From assembly GCA_046704745.1 (NCBI GenBank), contig JBJKRL010000024.1, positions 1 to 64,000 of the forward strand: 64,000 bases of DNA, in the 5' to 3' direction. Shown here piece after piece: positions 1 to 7,838 of this stretch. Position numbers and translations under genes: made by a program. How positions within the stretch are numbered: the first letter of the stretch is position 1; each line of letters opens with the position of its first letter. The notes beneath the pieces are model-generated. The model saw nothing but the letters and a program-made list of their open reading frames with translations. It was not told where the DNA came from and did no database searches. Source of the stretch: CAWGGS01 sp046704745. GTDB lineage: Bacteria > Desulfobacterota > Desulfobulbia > Desulfobulbales > Desulfocapsaceae.

Positions 1-287
1 GGTGCCATGAAGGCCAGAAGTCTGAGAGATGGCTGCTTGATGGCCGGAAGGTGGTAGAGGGTTTGTATTTGCAATGCCTGGTTTTGGACATTGAGGGCGA
101 CCTCAGGCTGGTATTTAAGCTGGAGGACAATTGAGAGATCCATTAAGGCGTCGGCATCATCAGGATCATCCTGGGCGCGTTCGATGAGTTCATTGCCCAG
201 AGGCGTAAGATCCTTGCCGTCGAAGGCCATTTTAAAGAGTCTTGCAAGCCCCTTCAGAGCTCTAGTGTCAAATGCTGATGTTTTCAT
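1..287 (-). CDS. TPR-like helical protein, N-terminal part only (cut by window edge)
   Basis: Open from an ATG at 287 to the window edge with no stop, so only about 95 residues are visible and the C-terminus is missing. The visible part is helical with a TPR-like stretch (DPDDADALMDLSIVLQLK) after the segment MAFDGKDLTPLGNEL. An internal ATG at 230 is an alternative start; neither start has a strong ribosome binding site. It lies 154 bp downstream of the sugar-nucleotide gene block on the same strand, so it may belong to the flagellin glycosylation region. I recall similar TPR proteins near such islands but cannot assign a function. Confidence 0.6.
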   Translation of the reverse strand, partial: MKTSAFDTRALKGLARLFKMAFDGKDLTPLGNELIERAQDDPDDADALMDLSIVLQLKYQPEVALNVQNQALQIQTLYHLPAIKQPSLRLLAFMA

Positions 288-441
288 TTGTCTGAGGCAA
301 AAAGAATATGTACTTTTGGGTTATCGTGGTACTGGCCTTCTCCTTTGCAAGGATATCGGGTGGTCTGTTTGGTTTGAACAATTTTTCATACCTAAAGACA
401 ACTCTATAAAGGGGATAGAAAATGTCAGTCTGTGTGGAATT

Positions 442-1152
442 TCATTGAGATAAGCCACTTTTATCCCTCTTATTTTTGAGGAAGAACTCAGCGAGCATAA
501 AATCCCAGTCCGTGTCTATATCAAGGGTTTCCTGCTGCGAATCGATCAACAACGGCAACGTCCTTTCACCAAAAAAGGACTTATTGATTCGCAGTTGAGC
601 AGGTGAGATTAGATAAAAACAGCCATTGACAACATATGCCGCCGGCAAGTCCTGTGACCTTTTTCCAAGCCCATGCTCTTTTATAAAAGGAACCAAATAG
701 CTACCTTCCATTTTGAATGTCCACATCGGGTGAGCATGCGTTGATGAGACTCCAACCACGGTCTGCATGCCGGATTGAACAAAGAGCTTGATTCCCCGAA
801 GCATCGTTTCCTTTGATCGAAAAGGGGAGGTTGGCTGCAGCAGCAGAACCCCATCTATGGGGCCGAATTCCGATTCGTACCAGTTTAATGCATGAAGACT
901 CGCGGCCATAGAGCTGGCTGTATCCGTAGCCAGTTCTGCCGGGCGAAGCCATGGAACAGAGGCGCCGGCTTTTTTACATATGGACGCGATTTCCGGATCA
1001 TCTGTTGAAACCAGTATATCACATATTTCGGGGATGCCAGTGGCTGCCTCTATGGACCAGACGACCAATGGCTTTCCTCCCAGATTGCGAATGTTTTTCC
1101 TTGGAAGGCGTTTCGACCCACCACGGGCCAGTATCAGGGCCAAAATCTTCAT
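442..1152 (-). CDS. neuA: CMP-legionaminate/acylneuraminate cytidylyltransferase (NeuA/LegF family)
   Basis: Activates a nonulosonic acid with CTP to the CMP-sugar used by glycosyltransferases; cytoplasmic. The 236-residue protein opens with the family signature LALILARGGSKRLPRKNIR at the nucleotide site, followed by LVSTDDPEIA, and is of normal length. It overlaps the upstream nucleotidyltransferase gene by 4 bp, so the two are translationally coupled. The neighbouring genes give a full legionaminic acid route, so LegF (CMP-legionaminate synthetase) is a better guess than a sialic acid enzyme. The sequence alone does not prove the substrate: PseF or NeuA remain possible but less consistent with LegB/LegC type neighbours. 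Confidence 0.92.
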   Translation of the reverse strand: MKILALILARGGSKRLPRKNIRNLGGKPLVVWSIEAATGIPEICDILVSTDDPEIASICKKAGASVPWLRPAELATDTASSMAASLHALNWYESEFGPIDGVLLLQPTSPFRSKETMLRGIKLFVQSGMQTVVGVSSTHAHPMWTFKMEGSYLVPFIKEHGLGKRSQDLPAAYVVNGCFYLISPAQLRINKSFFGERTLPLLIDSQQETLDIDTDWDFMLAEFFLKNKRDKSGLSQ

Positions 1153-2228
1153 CGTGGCGTCTGAGCTTTTGCCCTGGCGGCCGAAAGATCGTCAGGCCTA
1201 CCGACGTCGAGCCACGGCTCGTGCATCGGATAGGCCAGGGTGCGTTTTGAATTTTCCTGCAGACGTTCGAACAAAGTAGGCATGTGGCAGAGAGCGTTGA
1301 CAGTCAGTACGTCCAGGGCCTCTGGATTCAAGGCATAGACGCCCGCGTTGATATGAGTGCGCGATATGGGTTTTTCTTCAAAGCCGACAATTTCGACACC
1401 TTCGGTTTGGACAACGCCGAATGGATGCCGCCACTCGTGGACACGGACGGCCATGGTTGCACAAGAATTTTGCCGAACGTGGAAATCGAGCAATTCTCCG
1501 TAATGGATATCCGTCAAAACATCGCCATTGGTTACCACAAAGGGCGCATCCGGGCGAGGATCAAGCAGGCTCAGGGCTCCGGCCGTTCCCAAAGGGGTCT
1601 GTTCCTTGAGGTAATGGATATCGATGCCAAGCCGTCGGCCATCGCCAAAATATTCTTCGATCATGTGGCCAAGATAAAAAATGGAAAGGATGAAGTTCCT
1701 GAACCCGTCACGCTTGGCACGTTCTATGATATGCTCAAGCATTGGTTTGCCGGCAACGGGTAACATCGGCTTTGGGCAGTTTGTAGTGTGCGGTCGGAGC
1801 CTGGTGCCCATTCCTCCAGCCATTATGATCATCAGGTTGTTACGTTTCGGTGGATTCGTTATTTCGTCCCAGAGGTAGAGATCGACAACATGGTGGTGTT
1901 CGTCAACGACTGGAATTTGGTGGATTTTGTTGGCAACCATCAGCTGCATAACCATCTCGCGATCCATCGCAGCAGGAACCACCAAAGGTTCGCGATGGAT
2001 AATGCTGGTGATCAGGCTGCCGAGATTGAGCCCCTTGAGCAGACCCCGGCGAATGTCTCCGTCGGAAATAGTGCCCACAAGTTCACCAATTTCGTTAATA
2101 ATCAGGACGATCTTGATTGCAACCTGGTTGAGGTTTTGGATCGCCTGTTCGATGGATGCCGTCGAAGGGAGCAAAGCTTGGCGCCAGCGCTTTTCATTGG
2201 GAGTGTGATCGATGTTTTTATCCTTCAT
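1149..2228 (-). CDS. ptmE: CBS-domain nucleotidyltransferase, PtmE-like (glucosamine-1-phosphate guanylyltransferase type)
   Basis: A 359-residue two-part protein. Residues about 15-125 form a CBS pair (ISDGDIRRGL, IHQIPVVDEHHHVVDLYLWDE), and the remainder is a sugar-nucleotidyltransferase with the motif IIMAGGMGTRLRPHT and the metal/sugar segment CPKPMLPVAGKPM. In Campylobacter jejuni the protein with this architecture, PtmE, makes GDP-glucosamine at the entry of the legionaminic acid pathway; the assignment here rests on architecture and operon context. It overlaps neuA by 4 bp. It is separated by 217 bp from the next upstream gene (neuC) and that gap holds a hairpin, so it may have its own promoter. 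The substrate (GDP versus UDP) is inferred. Confidence 0.8.
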   Translation of the reverse strand: MKDKNIDHTPNEKRWRQALLPSTASIEQAIQNLNQVAIKIVLIINEIGELVGTISDGDIRRGLLKGLNLGSLITSIIHREPLVVPAAMDREMVMQLMVANKIHQIPVVDEHHHVVDLYLWDEITNPPKRNNLMIIMAGGMGTRLRPHTTNCPKPMLPVAGKPMLEHIIERAKRDGFRNFILSIFYLGHMIEEYFGDGRRLGIDIHYLKEQTPLGTAGALSLLDPRPDAPFVVTNGDVLTDIHYGELLDFHVRQNSCATMAVRVHEWRHPFGVVQTEGVEIVGFEEKPISRTHINAGVYALNPEALDVLTVNALCHMPTLFERLQENSKRTLAYPMHEPWLDVGRPDDLSAARAKAQTPR

Positions 2229-2290
2229 ATGTGTCTTTTCGGGTTGAGATATTCAATATTTGGGGGTTGAAAACATCCAACAGGTTCACA

Positions 2291-2321
2291 TTTCACATTC
2301 TCAATGAGAAGCAATGTGAAA
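2291..2321. promoter_or_regulatory. Long hairpin upstream of the PtmE-like gene
   Basis: A perfect 9-bp inverted repeat, TTTCACATT (2291-2299) and AATGTGAAA (2313-2321), encloses a smaller CTC-AAT-GAG stem. It lies 62 bp upstream of the ptmE-like start in the 217-bp gap after neuC. No T-run follows on either strand, so it does not look like an intrinsic terminator; an operator or leader hairpin is possible. Confidence 0.4.
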
Positions 2322-2445
2322 CCGCAAGACTGTTCGATTCAATGTTGGACCTTCAATATTGCTAGAGATCATTGCTCCTTGTTCTGACCGTTAGATACAA
2401 TATTCCTTTTATTACATCGGATGGAAATAAATAAAACTCTATGCA

Positions 2446-3603
2446 TTATTGTATATCGAAGAAACTTTTCTTGAGCAAGTCATTGAGCTCTACTGTTTTT
2501 ATTACCGAGAGTATTTTATCACTGGCCCCGCCTTCACCATATGGATTTGTAGTTTTTTGCAATAGCTTCCTGAAATCATCGCTATACAGCTTTCGGAGGG
2601 CAGATATGATACTTTTGCGATCAGGTTTGCAATTTATAACGCTTGATGCTTGCAGTCTGCCACGCTGACGGTCGCCGATATTGATGGTTCCCGTCTTGAA
2701 ACTGGGCGCCTCAGCCAGCCCACTGGAAGAATTTCCAACTACAGCATCTACGTAGGCAAGACATGATAAGTAACGTTGCTGGCCAAGCGATGTATGGACA
2801 CATGCGTTTGGATGTTGTGCCACGAATTGCCTGACCATATCTATTAGTATTCTCCCATCGGTATCTGCATTGGGGAGTGTGAATATGAGCTGTGTATCAT
2901 TGAGGTCCGATAAAGCTGCAAGAAGCTCTGACATCTGTCCGGCAGATGTTGCTGTTTCGAGGGTGACAGGATGAAAGGTAATGAGGAGATTTTTAGTCCC
3001 GAGTTTGAAATCGATTGATGTTTCTAAGCTTTTACGGTCCAAGAGGGGGAGCCGTTTAATAGCGTCTATTCCCAACCCTCCGACCAAAAAAACGCGCTCG
3101 GGCTGTTCCCCTAGTTGAACGACACGCTTATAGTATTCATCTGCTGCGACAAAGTGTAAATTTGACATCTTGGTTATTGAATGGCGAAGGGCTTCGTCGA
3201 TTGCGCCTTCGGTTGTTTCTCCGCCGTGCAGATGAGCTATGGGGATACGAGCTATTAAAGCGGCGGCGGCGGCTGTAAAAATTTCGAAACGATCACCTAG
3301 CACGACAAGCAAATCAGGCCGTAAGTCCTGCAAGGCATCGGCAAAACCGATCATTGCAAGTCCCATGGACTTGGTTATTCCGACTGCCGTGTCGGAACTG
3401 GTAAGCATTTCCACCTTTCGATCAATTGTAAATCCATCATATTCTATCTCTTTGAAAGTGAGACCGAATTCTGGAGACAGGTGCATGCCGGTAGCTATAA
3501 GTTGCAAAGAAAGATCTCTGTCGTCCTTAATGCCCTGCATAAGCCAGCGAAGGAGTCCGTATTCGGCGCGGGTTCCTGTTACGATGCATACTTTACGCTT
3601 CAT
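2446..3603 (-). CDS. neuC: NDP-N-acetyl sugar 2-epimerase, hydrolysing (NeuC/LegG family)
   Basis: Removes the nucleotide from an N-acetylated UDP- or GDP-sugar while inverting C2, giving the free N-acetylmannosamine-type sugar used by NeuB. The 385-residue protein begins with KVCIVTGTRAEYGLL and carries LHGGETTEGAIDEALRH, both typical of the NeuC subgroup of hydrolysing 2-epimerases, and GNSSSGLAEAP near the C-terminus. Its end overlaps the neuB start by 4 bp. With LegB and LegC upstream, the substrate is probably GDP-2,4-diacetamido-trideoxy-glucose (LegG activity) rather than UDP-GlcNAc; this is an inference from context. Confidence 0.93.
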   Translation of the reverse strand: MKRKVCIVTGTRAEYGLLRWLMQGIKDDRDLSLQLIATGMHLSPEFGLTFKEIEYDGFTIDRKVEMLTSSDTAVGITKSMGLAMIGFADALQDLRPDLLVVLGDRFEIFTAAAAALIARIPIAHLHGGETTEGAIDEALRHSITKMSNLHFVAADEYYKRVVQLGEQPERVFLVGGLGIDAIKRLPLLDRKSLETSIDFKLGTKNLLITFHPVTLETATSAGQMSELLAALSDLNDTQLIFTLPNADTDGRILIDMVRQFVAQHPNACVHTSLGQQRYLSCLAYVDAVVGNSSSGLAEAPSFKTGTINIGDRQRGRLQASSVINCKPDRKSIISALRKLYSDDFRKLLQKTTNPYGEGGASDKILSVIKTVELNDLLKKSFFDIQ

Positions 3604-4607
3604 AGTTCTATCAATTCATCTTCCTTGAAATCCCGTATTGCCTTTTTCCCGATTACTCGTTCCCATTTCATTGGAGAAATACCTGTCCCGGGTCTTTTAG
3701 CGGTGATATTTGCATCATTGAAAATTTCCCCCATTTTGATGTCACGGTTTGCAACCAATGACTTCCGAACCAGGGGCCTATTTTTTTCTTCACTCGGAGT
3801 GAGATGTTTTATTCCATCTCCCATGGCAATTTCAATGTTGCGAATAGCAGATACCATTGATTTAAGTTCTTGTGGCTCAAGACTGGCTTTATGATCGGGG
3901 CCGGGAAGATTGCGGTCTAAAGTGAAGTGTTTTTCAATAACTGATGCTCCCATGGCAACGGCTGCTATCGCAACCTCGGTACCTTGGGTGTGGTCCGAAT
4001 AACCGACCGATATTCCGAATGCCTGATGCAGGGTCTGCATGGCTAGCAAATTTACCTCAGCCATCGGAGTAGGGTATTCAGTCGTACAATGGAGTGCAGT
4101 CATACTATTTCTTGCGGTTCCTGAACGTTCCAACACTTCAATTGCAGCTTCAATTTCTCCCAAGGTCGCCATGCCGGTAGAAAAAATTACTGGTCTTCCA
4201 TATTTTCCAATATGGCGTAGGTATGGGAGATTTGTAATTTCACCTGAAGGTATTTTAAAAATCTTCAACCCGAGGTTTACAAGAAGTTCAACACTTTCAA
4301 TGTCAAAAGCAGTAGAGAAAAAGCCGATATTTTGTCTTTTGCAATGAGATAAAAGATCCAAATGGGCTTCCGGGCTGAGTTCAAGCCTTGAGAGCATTTC
4401 ATATTGAGATTCTTGAGTGCTTGTTGTTTGTACCTGGTAGTTTGTCTTAGGTGCACTGCGAGTCACCTGGCGATTAGCATTAAATGTCTGAAATTTTATC
4501 AGATCGGCTCCTGCGTCTGCTGCAGCATCTATTAATTTCTTAGCCAAAGAAAGATCACCGTTATGGTTGACGCCGGCCTCGGCTATAATGAGGGTCTTAT
4601 CTCTCAT
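3600..4607 (-). CDS. neuB: Nonulosonic acid synthase (NeuB/LegI family)
   Basis: Condenses phosphoenolpyruvate with an N-acetylmannosamine-type sugar to give a nine-carbon acid (legionaminic acid if the pathway call is right). The 335 residues show the NeuB opening TLIIAEAGVNHNGDLSLAK, the barrel motif DLIKFQTFN, IEKHFTLDRNLPGPDHKASL, and a C-terminal antifreeze-like SAF domain from about residue 275 (SLVANRDIKMGEIF). Length is normal. It overlaps neuC by 4 bp and follows the acetyltransferase gene by 3 bp, so these genes form one tight operon. Confidence 0.95.
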   Translation of the reverse strand: MRDKTLIIAEAGVNHNGDLSLAKKLIDAAADAGADLIKFQTFNANRQVTRSAPKTNYQVQTTSTQESQYEMLSRLELSPEAHLDLLSHCKRQNIGFFSTAFDIESVELLVNLGLKIFKIPSGEITNLPYLRHIGKYGRPVIFSTGMATLGEIEAAIEVLERSGTARNSMTALHCTTEYPTPMAEVNLLAMQTLHQAFGISVGYSDHTQGTEVAIAAVAMGASVIEKHFTLDRNLPGPDHKASLEPQELKSMVSAIRNIEIAMGDGIKHLTPSEEKNRPLVRKSLVANRDIKMGEIFNDANITAKRPGTGISPMKWERVIGKKAIRDFKEDELIEL

Positions 4608-4610
4608 AGA

Positions 4611-5234
4611 TTAACAGTTGGATAGCAGTCGAGTTTGATCATTTAGATTCTTCCTTACCGACAGTCCCATTCCTACCATACAATTTTTCCCAATAGTAAT
4701 ACCTTCTTTTATTAAACTGCCGCTGCCTATAAAACTTCCTGAACCGACATGCACATTACCATTGACAATCGCCCCGGTGGAAACGTGACAATGGTCTTCA
4801 ATTATCGTGTCGTGTTCAACCAGCGAGCAAGAGTTGACAATGCAGTTTTTACCGATTTTTGCTCCGGCATTAATAATTGCGCCATGCATAATTATTGTTC
4901 CTTCACCTATTTTGGCACGTCGGGATACATAAGCTTTCGGACTTGAAAGGATCGGCAGCTTATACCCAATTGCAGTGAGTTTTTTATAGAGGTGGATACG
5001 TGTTGCAGAAGATGTTATCTGTCCAACAGCAATGAAGGCGTGCTGAAATTCATTTATTAATTGTGGCAGGTCTTCGTCGGTTGCAAAGACTTTATAACCA
5101 AGATAACACGTATCCTTTTCTTTTGTGGTACCTATAAGTCCTGCAATTTTATACTCTTTGATATTTTCTATCACATCAATGCATGCATGTGCATGACCGC
5201 CGGCACCTAGTACTATTAAATTTGTTTTATTCAT
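4611..5234 (-). CDS. Sugar O/N-acetyltransferase (NeuD/PglD/LegH-like)
   Basis: A 207-residue hexapeptide-repeat acyltransferase. The N-terminus has the PglD-type nucleotide-sugar binding fold (LIVLGAGGHAHACIDVI), and residues about 85-205 form a left-handed beta helix with repeated I-G-X4 units (IGKNCIVNSCSLVEHD, VHVGSGSFIGSGSLI). The catalytic base is probably the His in SLVEHDT. In the legionaminic pathway this would be LegH, acetylating the 4-amino sugar made by LegC; a NeuD-type O-acetyltransferase is the alternative. It overlaps the aminotransferase gene by 4 bp. Confidence 0.85.
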   Translation of the reverse strand: MNKTNLIVLGAGGHAHACIDVIENIKEYKIAGLIGTTKEKDTCYLGYKVFATDEDLPQLINEFQHAFIAVGQITSSATRIHLYKKLTAIGYKLPILSSPKAYVSRRAKIGEGTIIMHGAIINAGAKIGKNCIVNSCSLVEHDTIIEDHCHVSTGAIVNGNVHVGSGSFIGSGSLIKEGITIGKNCMVGMGLSVRKNLNDQTRLLSNC

Positions 5235-6403
5235 GGAGTGTTTAACGCCAAGTGTGAACTGCTGGGAATGTTGATTAAACGTCGAACAATTGACACTGCC
5301 TCTGTGAGATCCATACGCGGGCAGTTAGTATACGGGGGCAACTCATGCAAAAGGCACCAGGCTGGCCGAGTCATATATCCAATATCATTGGTTGATTTTA
5401 AGATAGAGTCAAGTTGGTGAATACTTCCCTTTTCTAAAAGAAGAGATTGTAGCCAATAATTGCTTTGGCATCGTTCAGGTGTTTGAAAGAGCTCGATATG
5501 AGGCACCATTTTGAAGGCCGACCTATACAGTTCAAATAATTTTCTTTTTAAGATGAGCATTTCCGGAACTTTCTCCAACTGGGCACAGCCCAGAGCTGCG
5601 TTGATATTGGGCATGCGGTAGTTGTAACCGATTGCGTCGTGGCGATATTCCCATGGATGGGGCAGCTTTGCCGTGGTGGTCAGATGTTTGGCCCGCCGGG
5701 CAAGCACATCATCGTTGGTTAAAATGGCACCGCCTCCTCCTGTAGTCATGATCTTGTTGCCGTTGAAACTCAATATTCCAAGCAAACCGAAGGTTCCTGC
5801 ATGTTTTCCTTGATAATAGCTCCCGAGTGCTTCCGCTGCGTCTTCGACGAGAACAAGGTTGAAACGGCGGGTTACATCCATCAGGGCATCCATATCTACA
5901 GGATGCCCGAACGTATGCATCGGCACTACCGACCGAATAATTCTTCCAGTCAGACGGTTGACGCATTGGCCCTGGCGCTGTTCACTCAGATGGGTCAGGT
6001 AGTCGTGTAGTTTTGCCGGATCTACGCCGAGAGTCGATATCTCACTGTCGATAAAATGCGGAATGGCACCGCAGTAGGTAACGGCATTGGCGGTTGCAAC
6101 AAAGCTCAGGGCAGGCACCAAGACTTCGTCGCCTGCTTTTACGCCGGCAAGTTTGAGTGCGATATGCAAGGCAGACGTTCCATTAACGACGGCTACTGCA
6201 TGCTTGGAACCTGTGAAGTTCCTAAGCTCAATTTCAAAGCGATCGACAAATTTGCCTACGGATGAAACAAAGGTCGAGTCTATACACTCCTTCAGGTAGA
6301 GTAATTCATTTCCGTTGAATTGAGGTTCATGCAGGGCCACCGGGCCAGGGCCCGCGACCTGACGAATGGCTGAAACAATTTGTTCGGCAAGAGAAGGGTG
6401 CAT
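5231..6403 (-). CDS. legC: LegC-family sugar-nucleotide aminotransferase
   Basis: A PLP-dependent DegT/DnrJ/EryC1 enzyme that transaminates the 4-keto sugar made by LegB. The 390 residues contain the cofactor region VEDAAEALGSYYQGKHAG and the Schiff-base lysine in SFNGNKIMTTGGGG at about residue 216, a form typical of LegC and PglE proteins. The opening (VSAIRQVAG...VALHEPQFNGNE) is also typical of LegC. It lies between the dehydratase (10-bp gap) and the acetyltransferase (4-bp overlap), in the order of the pathway steps. Confidence 0.93.
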   Translation of the reverse strand: MHPSLAEQIVSAIRQVAGPGPVALHEPQFNGNELLYLKECIDSTFVSSVGKFVDRFEIELRNFTGSKHAVAVVNGTSALHIALKLAGVKAGDEVLVPALSFVATANAVTYCGAIPHFIDSEISTLGVDPAKLHDYLTHLSEQRQGQCVNRLTGRIIRSVVPMHTFGHPVDMDALMDVTRRFNLVLVEDAAEALGSYYQGKHAGTFGLLGILSFNGNKIMTTGGGGAILTNDDVLARRAKHLTTTAKLPHPWEYRHDAIGYNYRMPNINAALGCAQLEKVPEMLILKRKLFELYRSAFKMVPHIELFQTPERCQSNYWLQSLLLEKGSIHQLDSILKSTNDIGYMTRPAWCLLHELPPYTNCPRMDLTEAVSIVRRLINIPSSSHLALNTP

Positions 6404-6413
6404 GGGGCTTTGT

Positions 6414-7415
6414 TCAAAGATTGTAAATGTCCGCTTTATAGCAGCGCAGATTTTCTGGTCGAGTAAACCACAGGGCTGTTTCTGCTAGACCGCGTTTGAA
6501 TCCTTCTCGGCCACCGTACTGTGGTTGCCAGCCGAAAAGCTTCGCAGCCTTCGTGTTATCAGCCCATAATCGTTCCACCTCAGAGTTATTAGGACGAAAA
6601 CGAGCTACATCGGTGACGATTTGAATTTCGGCTTTCATAGCTTCTGCAATAAGCCTGGCTGTATCGCCGATGGATATTTCGAAATTGCTTCCAAGATTAA
6701 TTGTTTCTCCGACTCCTTTGTCAGATTTCACAGCAGCGATAAAGCCTGCAACCGTGTCGTTGACAAAATTGAAATCACGGGTGGGAAATATGGAGCCTAA
6801 CTTTATCTCTTTAACACCATTTGCTATCTGGGTGATGATAGTGGGAATAACGGCGCGGGCCGATTGACGTGGTCCGTAGGTATTAAAAGGGCGGACGATG
6901 ACCACAGGCAAGGCGAATGAGGAGTAGAACGAATAGGCCAATTGATCGGCGGCAATCTTGGTTGCGGAGTACGGAGACTGTCCCTGCAGAGGATGCTCTT
7001 CCGTAATGGGTACGAATCGGGCTGTACCGTATACCTCGCTTGTTGAAGTATGGACAAGCCGTTTGATACCCAGTTCCCTTGCCGCCTGAAGTACATTTAG
7101 AGTACCTTTGACATTAGTTTCGATATACGTGTCGGGAGAATGATAGGAGTAGGGAATGGCAATAAGTGCTGCCAGATGCAATACCGCATCACAGCCTTTC
7201 ATCGACTCTCTCACTCCATGCGGGTCTCGGATATCACCGGAGAATACCTCGAAGCATCCTTTGACATCGGAGCCGCAATGATCCAACCAGCCCCAGGAAT
7301 TGAAAGAGTTGTACAATACAAAGGCCCTGACATTGAAACCCTGACGAACAAGGGCTTCAGTAAGATGGGAGCCGATGAATCCATCTGCACCGGTGACCAA
7401 TATGTTCATGTTCAA
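6414..7415 (-). CDS. legB: NAD-dependent sugar-nucleotide 4,6-dehydratase (LegB family)
   Basis: First committed step: oxidises C4 and removes water across C5-C6 of an NDP-N-acetylglucosamine. An extended short-chain dehydrogenase of 333 residues with NAD motif ILVTGADGFIGSHL, the segment HTSTSEVYGTA and catalytic YSATK. It is the first gene of the minus-strand glycosylation block, with a 423-bp gap to the divergent maf gene. The start ATG at 7415 gives MNMNILVTG. The LegB call comes from its place directly before LegC; a general epimerase activity cannot be excluded from sequence alone. Confidence 0.92.
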   Translation of the reverse strand: MNMNILVTGADGFIGSHLTEALVRQGFNVRAFVLYNSFNSWGWLDHCGSDVKGCFEVFSGDIRDPHGVRESMKGCDAVLHLAALIAIPYSYHSPDTYIETNVKGTLNVLQAARELGIKRLVHTSTSEVYGTARFVPITEEHPLQGQSPYSATKIAADQLAYSFYSSFALPVVIVRPFNTYGPRQSARAVIPTIITQIANGVKEIKLGSIFPTRDFNFVNDTVAGFIAAVKSDKGVGETINLGSNFEISIGDTARLIAEAMKAEIQIVTDVARFRPNNSEVERLWADNTKAAKLFGWQPQYGGREGFKRGLAETALWFTRPENLRCYKADIYNL

Positions 7416-7543
7416 ATTCGGGCTGTTTTTTGATCTGTTTTGATAAGCAATTGGTGTTTTACCAGCCTGGCCGCTCTATGGCAAAATCGATTACATGAAT
7501 TGAGAAAGAAATACCGTTGTTTTAAATGAGCATTGAAGCGAAG

Positions 7544-7559
7544 TGGTATTCCTCCTGCA
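7544..7559 (+). promoter_or_regulatory. Possible sigma-54 element upstream of maf
   Basis: TGGTATTCCTCCTGCA has the GG-N10-GC spacing of sigma-54 promoters and matches the consensus TGGCAC-N5-TTGCA at TGG, A and TGCA. It would give a leader of about 270 nt before the maf start at 7839. It is weaker than the two elements at 36279 and 50181. Confidence 0.3.
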
Positions 7560-7578
7560 TCCTTATGAGACTCGATTT

Positions 7579-7611
7579 CTGCTTCCCTATATATTCATCT
7601 ATATGAAGCAG
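7579..7611. promoter_or_regulatory. Hairpin in the legB-maf gap
   Basis: CTGCTTC (7579-7585) pairs with GAAGCAG (7605-7611), with further TATA/TATA pairing inside and a small bulge. There is no T-run on either side. It would be transcribed in the maf leader if the 7544 promoter is real. Confidence 0.35.
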
Positions 7612-7838
7612 CAATGTCCAAACTTATTGACTCTACTATAGAATAGTATCATAAGACAGTTTTGAATTACAAATTATTTAAAAACATGTAAGAAGTAACC
7701 AAATATTTCCTTGAAATGTAGAGTATTCCCCTTCAGTAATGTAAAATTGTTATAGAAAGATCAATTAATGAGAGTTTACTGAACCAAAAAACATCTTTCT
7801 TCAAGACAAAACAGACTTCAAATTGAGCAAGGGAAGCT

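Larger units (their letters stand above)
7416..7838. other. Divergent intergenic region between legB and maf
   Basis: A 423-bp AT-rich gap with no credible coding sequence. It holds a weak sigma-54-like element pointing at maf (7544-7559), a hairpin at 7579-7611, and an AT-rich tract with a 5-bp inverted repeat (ACTAT-AGA-ATAGT near 7635). Promoters for both divergent genes should lie here, but I can locate only the one weak candidate. Confidence 0.6.

Noticed and set aside
91..453. A 120-codon plus-strand frame at the window start
   Set aside because: It overlaps the minus-strand TPR-like gene, has no ribosome binding site and low-quality composition.
1284..2270. Plus-strand frames of 159 and 160 codons opposite the PtmE-like gene
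   Set aside because: They are mirror frames of a well-supported minus-strand enzyme and show no domain or ribosome binding site.
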